NCBI GenBank assembly: GCA_002454975.1 | Contig: DKJZ01000099.1 | Location: 1-37,451 of the forward strand | Reading direction: 5' to 3' | Length of the DNA: 37,451 nt | Origin: Hylemonella sp. UBA6679 | GTDB lineage: Bacteria > Pseudomonadota > Gammaproteobacteria > Burkholderiales > Burkholderiaceae_C | In this document: in pieces, positions 32,607 to 37,451 of the stretch | Layout: each line of letters opens with the position of its first letter | How positions within the stretch are numbered: the first letter of the stretch is position 1 | The notes under the pieces: model-generated | The model's input: only the letters and a program-made list of their open reading frames with translations | Databases searched by the model: none | Told to the model about the DNA's origin: nothing | Position numbers and translations under genes: made by a program

Positions 32607-35600
32607 ATGCCCCAAGGGATCATCCGCATACGCGGCGCGCGCCAGAACAACCTCAAAAACATTGACCTGGACATCCGTACGGGCGAGTTGACGGTGGTCA
32701 CGGGCCCCAGTGGCTCAGGCAAATCCAGCCTGGTGTTCGACACGTTGTATGCCGAAGGTCAAAGGCGCTATGTCGAGACCTTCTCCGCCTACGCCCGACA
32801 GTTTTTGGACCGCATGGACAAGCCGGCGGTGGACAAAGTTGAGGGCGTCCCCCCCGCGATAGCGATTGACCAGACCAACCCTGTGCGTTCCTCACGTTCC
32901 ACCGTGGGAACCATGACGGAGCTCAACGACCACCTCAAGCTGCTCTTTGCCAGAGCAGGTGCCCTGTTTGATCAGCAGACCGCCCTGCCGGTGCGCCACG
33001 ACAACGCCGACACCATCTACCAAACGCTCTTGGAGCGGGTGCAAGGTTTGCCTGTCGAGCCTAGGTTGGTGCTGACTTTCCCGGTTGAGCTACCCGCCAC
33101 CGCCAGTGCTGAAGAGGTGCAGCAATGGTTGTCGGTGAGTGGTTTCACGCGTGTGCAGGCGCAGCGCGAGGTGGCCACAGTCACCGGGCCGCGTCAATTG
33201 CTCGATGTGGTGGCCGATCGTTTTCGCCTGAGTAACACCGAGCGCGCCCGTGTGGTAGAGGCCATCGAGGTGGCGCTCAAGCGAGGTGGGCGTTTGTCGG
33301 TGTACGCCTTGGGTGATGAGGGAACCGAAGCTGAGGTTTGGAAGTTTTCCACCGGCCTGCACTGCCCACAAAGTGAGCAGCGTTACAGCGACCCACTGCC
33401 CTCCATGTTTTCTTTCAACTCGGCCGCGGGCGCTTGCGAGGTCTGCCGAGGCTTTGGCCGTGTCATCGGGGTGGACTACGGCTTGGTCATTCCCGACACC
33501 AAGCTCACTTTGCGCAACGGCGCCATCAAAACCTTGCAAACCCCCGCCTGGCAGGAGTGTCAAGACGACCTGATGCGCCACGCGGAAACCGCAGGCATTC
33601 CGCGCGACACCCCCTGGTACAAGCTCACACCAGACCAGCAGGCATGGGTGATCGGTGGTTCACCCAACTGGAACGGCAAGTGGAACCAGCAGTGGTATGG
33701 CGTGAAACGCTTTTTCGAGTACTTGGAGACCAAGTCGTACAAGATGCACATCCGTGTGTTGCTCTCCAAGTACCGCAGCTACACGCCCTGCGGCACCTGC
33801 GCCGGCGCTCGCCTTAAAACAGAAAGCTTGTTGTGGCGCATTGGCAGCAAGGAAGATGCGGATGCTGTGCTCGCGCCAAGCAAGCGTTTCATGCCCGCGG
33901 GTGTGGCCTGGACGCGTGCACAACTCGAAGCCTTGCCGGGCTTGTGCCTGCATGACCTCATGCTCATGCCCATCGACAAGCTGCGCGCATTTTGTGACCG
34001 GGTGCAGGCCAATGCCACCATGCAGGGTCATCAGGCTGGCGAGCTGCAAGCCCTCAAACTTTTGTTTGAAGAAATCACGCATCGCCTGCGTTACTTGTGC
34101 GATGTGGGCATCGGCTACCTCACGCTCGATCGGCAAAGCCGCACGCTCAGTGGCGGTGAGGTGCAGCGCATCAACCTCACCACGGCTTTGGGCACCTCGC
34201 TGGTCAACACCTTGTTTGTGTTGGATGAGCCCAGCATTGGCCTGCATCCGCGTGACATGCACCGCATCATCGAAGCCATGCAGCGCCTGCGCGATGCTGG
34301 TAACACCTTGGTGGTGGTGGAGCACGATCCCGCTGTGATGCTCGCAGCAGACCGCATGATCGACATGGGGCCTGGCCCTGGCGAGCGCGGCGGCGAGATT
34401 GTGTTTGACGGCACCACAGAAGACTTGCGCCAGGCCGACACCATGACCGGTGCTTACCTGGGCTCGCGCAAGCAGGTGGGCGCTGGCTTCAAACGCGCGG
34501 TGGCCGCCAACAACCCCAAGCTGATTCTTGAAGGCGCCACCGAGCACAACCTCAAAGGGGTCACGGTCGAGATTCCTTTGCAGCGCTTGGTGTGTGTGAC
34601 TGGCGTGTCGGGCTCGGGCAAGTCCACCTTGATTCAAGACGTGCTCGCTCCTGCCTTGTTGCGCCATTTCGGCAAGGCCACCGAAACCCCAGGCGCACAC
34701 GAGCGTTTGCTGGGCGCAGAGCAACTTGGGGAAGTCGTTTTTGTCGACCAGTCGCCCATAGGTAAAACCGCCAGGTCCAACCCGGTGAGTTATGTGGGGG
34801 CGTGGGACGCCATGCGCGAGATTTTTGCCACAGCCCCCTTGGCCAAGCAGCGTGGCTACACCACCTCCAAGTTCAGCGCCAACACGGGTGACGGCCGCTG
34901 CCCAAGCTGTGGTGGCTCGGGCTTTGAGCATGTGGAAATGCAGTTTTTGAGCGACGTGTATCTGCGTTGCCCCGATTGCGATGGCAAGCGCTTCCGCCCA
35001 GAGATTTTGGAAGTCAAAATCGAGCGAGGCGGGCGGTTTTTGAATGTCTCCGATGTGCTCGAACTCACCGTCAGCGAGGCGGTGTCTTTGTTTGCTGCCG
35101 ACCGAGATGTGTTGCGCGCGCTGCAACCGATTGTGGATGTGGGTTTGGACTATGTGCGCTTGGGCCAGCCTGTGCCCACCCTGTCTGGCGGCGAGGCGCA
35201 ACGCCTCAAGCTGGCAGGCTTTTTGGCTGATGCAGCCAAAACCGGTGCGGCAAGTCGCCAAGCTTTGGCGCGCAAAGGCACGTTGTTCTTGTTCGACGAG
35301 CCCACCACCGGCCTGCATTTTGATGACATCGCCAAGCTCATGCGCGCCATGCGCAAGCTGCTGGATGCGGGGCACTCATTGCTGGTGATTGAACACAACC
35401 TGGACGTCATGCGCGCCAGCGATTGGCTCATCGACCTCGGGCCAGAAGGTGGCGATGCCGGCGGCCAAATCGTGGCCCAAGGCACGCCCGAAGAACTGCT
35501 GCTGCACGCCACCTCGCACACGGCCAAAGCCTTGAGAGACTATGCCGCGGCCATGGGCGTGGTGCATGAGGTGGCTGAGCCTTCAGCAAAATACTTGGCG

Positions 35601-37451
35601 TTGTCTGATGATGTTGAGCGTTTGCCAGCATCTTCTGCCAAGCTCACGGGTTCGGCATCGACAGACAACCCTGGCGCCAATTCAATTCGCATCGTCAACG
35701 CCAAAGAGCACAACCTCAAAGGTTTGAGCGTGGACATTCCGCGTGGTAAGTTCAATGTCATCACCGGCGTGTCGGGGTCGGGCAAATCCACGCTGGCGTT
35801 TGATATTTTGTTCAACGAAGGCCAGCGGCGTTACCTCGAGAGTTTGAACGCGTACGCCCGCAGCATCGTGCAGCCCGCCGGTCGTCCTGAAGTTGATGCG
35901 GTGTATGGCATTCCACCCACGGTGGCGATTGAGCAGCGGCTCTCGCGGGGCGGTCGTAAATCAACCGTGGGCACCACCACCGAGGTCTGGCACTTTTTGC
36001 GGCTCTTGTATGTGAAGTTGGGCACCCAACACTGTATCCACGATGGTGCCGCGGTGGCGCCGCAAACGCCGCAAAGCATTGCAGCGCAGTTGCTCACGCA
36101 GTTCAAAGGCCAGCACATTGGCTTGCTGGCGCCCTTGGTGCTCAACCGCAAGGGTGTGTACACCGAGCTGGCCGATTGGGCGCGCCCGCGCGGCTACACC
36201 CATTTGCGGGTGGATGGCAATTTCTTGCCCACCTCGGGCTTTCCGCGCATTGACCGCTTCAAAGAGCACACCATCGAGCTGCCCGTGCTCAGCCTGGATG
36301 TGAAGGCCGAGAACGAGCAAGCACTGCGCGATGGCCTGACCACCGCGCTTGAGCATGGCAAGGGTGTGGTTCATGTGCTGAGCCACATGGATGGCATTGA
36401 GCGTGCGCTGGCCGCGGGTGAACCTACCGCCGCACTGGGGTCCTTGCAGGTGTACTCCACGTTGCGGGCTTGCCCGGTGTGCGCCACCTCGTACAACGAG
36501 CTCGACCCGCGTTTGTTCTCCTACAACAGCAAACACGGTTGGTGCCCCGACTGTGTGGGCACCGGTGTGAAGCTCAGCAAAGACCAGCGCAAGGCCCTGG
36601 ACGACTCGGTGCGTGACGACAAAGACCGGGGGCGCGAGCAAACCTTTGCCGAGCCTGAGGTCGAAGACTTGACGGATGCGGTGTGCCCCACTTGCGACGG
36701 CACGCGCCTGAATGCCACAGCCAGGGCGGTGACCTTTGCCGGCGTGGGCATCACTGAGCTGGCGCGTTTGAGCGTGGATGACATCAGCCTGTGGGTTCAG
36801 ACCCTGGACGCGCAGCGTTTGAGCCGCCGTGAGATGGACATTGCGCGCGATTTGATCCCCGAGATCAAAGGCCGCTTGAGCTTTTTGCAAGATGTGGGCC
36901 TGGGCTACCTGACCCTGGACCGTGGGGCACCAACCCTCTCAGGTGGGGAGGCGCAGCGCATTCGCCTGGCCGCGCAACTGGGTAGCAATTTGCAAGGCGT
37001 GTGCTATGTGCTGGACGAACCTACGATTGGTTTACACGCGCGTGACAACCGCATTTTGTTGCGTGCCTTGCAAACCCTGAGTGACAAAGGCAACACGCTG
37101 GTGGTGGTGGAGCATGACGAAGACACCATCCGCCATGCCGACCACATCATCGACATCGGGCCCAGCGCAGGCAAGCGTGGCGGCCGTTTGGTGGCTCAAG
37201 GGTCTGTGGCGGATGTGCAGGCCGCAGCTGAATCGCAAACCGGTCGCTACCTGTTGCACGCCATCAAACACCCGCTGGCGCTACGCCGGGAGGTGCAGGG
37301 TTTGCGCTCTGAGCCAGCCAGTGAAGACGCCTCGCAATGGCTCACCGTGCATGAGGCCAGCTTGCATAACCTCAGCCAAGTCACAGCCGCTTTGCCACTC
37401 AAGCGCTTGGTGGCCGTCACTGGTGTGTCGGGCTCGGGCAAGTCCACGCTG
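32607..37451 (+). CDS. uvrA: tandem (double-length) UvrA, 3' end outside the window
   Basis: Open for 1615 codons and still open at the right edge; a normal UvrA is about 950 residues. Two UvrA-like halves are joined. P-loops are at 33-41 (GPSGSGKSS), 666-674, 1054-1062 and 1606-1614; signature LSGGE at 514-518, 859-863 and 1444-1448; Walker B DE pairs at 540/541, 897/898 and 1470/1471. The window stops just after the fourth P-loop. Zinc sites: the first half has C253, C277 and C280 but Ser at 256 where the fourth ligand should be; C765/C768/C788/C791 are complete; in the second half C1289/C1292/C1313/C1316 are complete. UvrA scans DNA for damage and loads UvrB in nucleotide excision repair. 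A separate single-length uvrA probably exists elsewhere. This may be a paralogue with one protein acting as an internal dimer; the frame was checked at all four P-loops. Confidence 0.92.
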   Translation, partial: MPQGIIRIRGARQNNLKNIDLDIRTGELTVVTGPSGSGKSSLVFDTLYAEGQRRYVETFSAYARQFLDRMDKPAVDKVEGVPPAIAIDQTNPVRSSRSTVGTMTELNDHLKLLFARAGALFDQQTALPVRHDNADTIYQTLLERVQGLPVEPRLVLTFPVELPATASAEEVQQWLSVSGFTRVQAQREVATVTGPRQLLDVVADRFRLSNTERARVVEAIEVALKRGGRLSVYALGDEGTEAEVWKFSTGLHCPQSEQRYSDPLPSMFSFNSAAGACEVCRGFGRVIGVDYGLVIPDTKLTLRNGAIKTLQTPAWQECQDDLMRHAETAGIPRDTPWYKLTPDQQAWVIGGSPNWNGKWNQQWYGVKRFFEYLETKSYKMHIRVLLSKYRSYTPCGTCAGARLKTESLLWRIGSKEDADAVLAPSKRFMPAGVAWTRAQLEALPGLCLHDLMLMPIDKLRAFCDRVQANATMQGHQAGELQALKLLFEEITHRLRYLCDVGIGYLTLDRQSRTLSGGEVQRINLTTALGTSLVNTLFVLDEPSIGLHPRDMHRIIEAMQRLRDAGNTLVVVEHDPAVMLAADRMIDMGPGPGERGGEIVFDGTTEDLRQADTMTGAYLGSRKQVGAGFKRAVAANNPKLILEGATEHNLKGVTVEIPLQRLVCVTGVSGSGKSTLIQDVLAPALLRHFGKATETPGAHERLLGAEQLGEVVFVDQSPIGKTARSNPVSYVGAWDAMREIFATAPLAKQRGYTTSKFSANTGDGRCPSCGGSGFEHVEMQFLSDVYLRCPDCDGKRFRPEILEVKIERGGRFLNVSDVLELTVSEAVSLFAADRDVLRALQPIVDVGLDYVRLGQPVPTLSGGEAQRLKLAGFLADAAKTGAASRQALARKGTLFLFDEPTTGLHFDDIAKLMRAMRKLLDAGHSLLVIEHNLDVMRASDWLIDLGPEGGDAGGQIVAQGTPEELLLHATSHTAKALRDYAAAMGVVHEVAEPSAKYLALSDDVERLPASSAKLTGSASTDNPGANSIRIVNAKEHNLKGLSVDIPRGKFNVITGVSGSGKSTLAFDILFNEGQRRYLESLNAYARSIVQPAGRPEVDAVYGIPPTVAIEQRLSRGGRKSTVGTTTEVWHFLRLLYVKLGTQHCIHDGAAVAPQTPQSIAAQLLTQFKGQHIGLLAPLVLNRKGVYTELADWARPRGYTHLRVDGNFLPTSGFPRIDRFKEHTIELPVLSLDVKAENEQALRDGLTTALEHGKGVVHVLSHMDGIERALAAGEPTAALGSLQVYSTLRACPVCATSYNELDPRLFSYNSKHGWCPDCVGTGVKLSKDQRKALDDSVRDDKDRGREQTFAEPEVEDLTDAVCPTCDGTRLNATARAVTFAGVGITELARLSVDDISLWVQTLDAQRLSRREMDIARDLIPEIKGRLSFLQDVGLGYLTLDRGAPTLSGGEAQRIRLAAQLGSNLQGVCYVLDEPTIGLHARDNRILLRALQTLSDKGNTLVVVEHDEDTIRHADHIIDIGPSAGKRGGRLVAQGSVADVQAAAESQTGRYLLHAIKHPLALRREVQGLRSEPASEDASQWLTVHEASLHNLSQVTAALPLKRLVAVTGVSGSGKSTL

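Noticed and set aside
33660..35375. 571-residue minus-strand open frame
   Set aside because: Antisense shadow of the tandem uvrA, whose frame is intact through P-loops, signature motifs and zinc sites.

Overview
The window reads as chromosomal DNA from a betaproteobacterium, most likely Burkholderiales/Comamonadaceae (Limnohabitans, Rhodoferax or Polaromonas-like). This rests on protein style, on the corC-lnt-glyQ-glyS-gmhB-plsC gene order, on a LiuR-type MerR regulator with a leucine-degradation cluster, and on a double-length UvrA. The taxonomic call is an inference from recognisable families, not from a database search. Coding density is very high: no gap without a gene exceeds about 150 bases. 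No tRNA, rRNA, insertion sequence, prophage or CRISPR array was seen.

Layout. (1) 49-2651, minus strand: an acyl-CoA ligase followed by a translationally coupled metallo-beta-lactamase-fold hydrolase. (2) 2771-11262, plus strand: a GNAT acetyltransferase, then an envelope and translation housekeeping run (CorC-like CBS protein, apolipoprotein N-acyltransferase, both subunits of glycyl-tRNA synthetase, heptose bisphosphate phosphatase GmhB, PlsC acyltransferase, a YgjP/DUF45 metallopeptidase-like protein). (3) 11266-12360, minus strand: a second MBL-fold hydrolase, divergent from the next block. (4) 12479-30261, plus strand: a nearly gapless block of 18 genes built around leucine/isovalerate catabolism. 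It holds liuR, a PaaI thioesterase, isovaleryl-CoA dehydrogenase (liuA), an LtaS-like sulfatase-fold membrane protein, beta-carbonic anhydrase, a thiolase, a second acyl-CoA dehydrogenase, a rhodanese and a YchJ-like protein. Then come methylcrotonyl-CoA carboxylase beta (liuB), bioA-bioF-bioD, methylcrotonyl-CoA carboxylase alpha (liuD), a GhrA-like reductase, HMG-CoA lyase (liuE), a DUF1289 protein and a DsbA-fold isomerase. (5) 30407-32483: an MFS symporter with a large extra periplasmic domain, and a tiny Ala/Pro-rich membrane-anchored protein, each followed by a hairpin terminator. (6) 32607 to the right edge: the first 1615 codons of a tandem UvrA with four ABC ATPase P-loops; the gene continues outside the window.

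How it works together. The core of block 4 takes isovaleryl-CoA to 3-methylcrotonyl-CoA (LiuA), carboxylates it with a biotin- and bicarbonate-dependent carboxylase (LiuB/LiuD), and after a hydratase step that is not encoded here cleaves HMG-CoA (LiuE) to acetyl-CoA and acetoacetate. The same block carries three biotin-synthesis genes, wedged between the two carboxylase subunit genes, and a carbonic anhydrase that could supply bicarbonate. Two near-identical perfect palindromes containing TGACGTTTACGTAAACGTCA, one in the divergent gap before liuR and one before liuB, look like LiuR operators and would place the whole block, including biotin synthesis and the divergent hydrolase, under one switch.

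The most noteworthy points are the enzyme/cofactor/co-substrate packaging of the leucine block, the tandem UvrA with an incomplete first zinc site, and the MFS transporter with an inserted soluble domain and a small membrane-protein neighbour.
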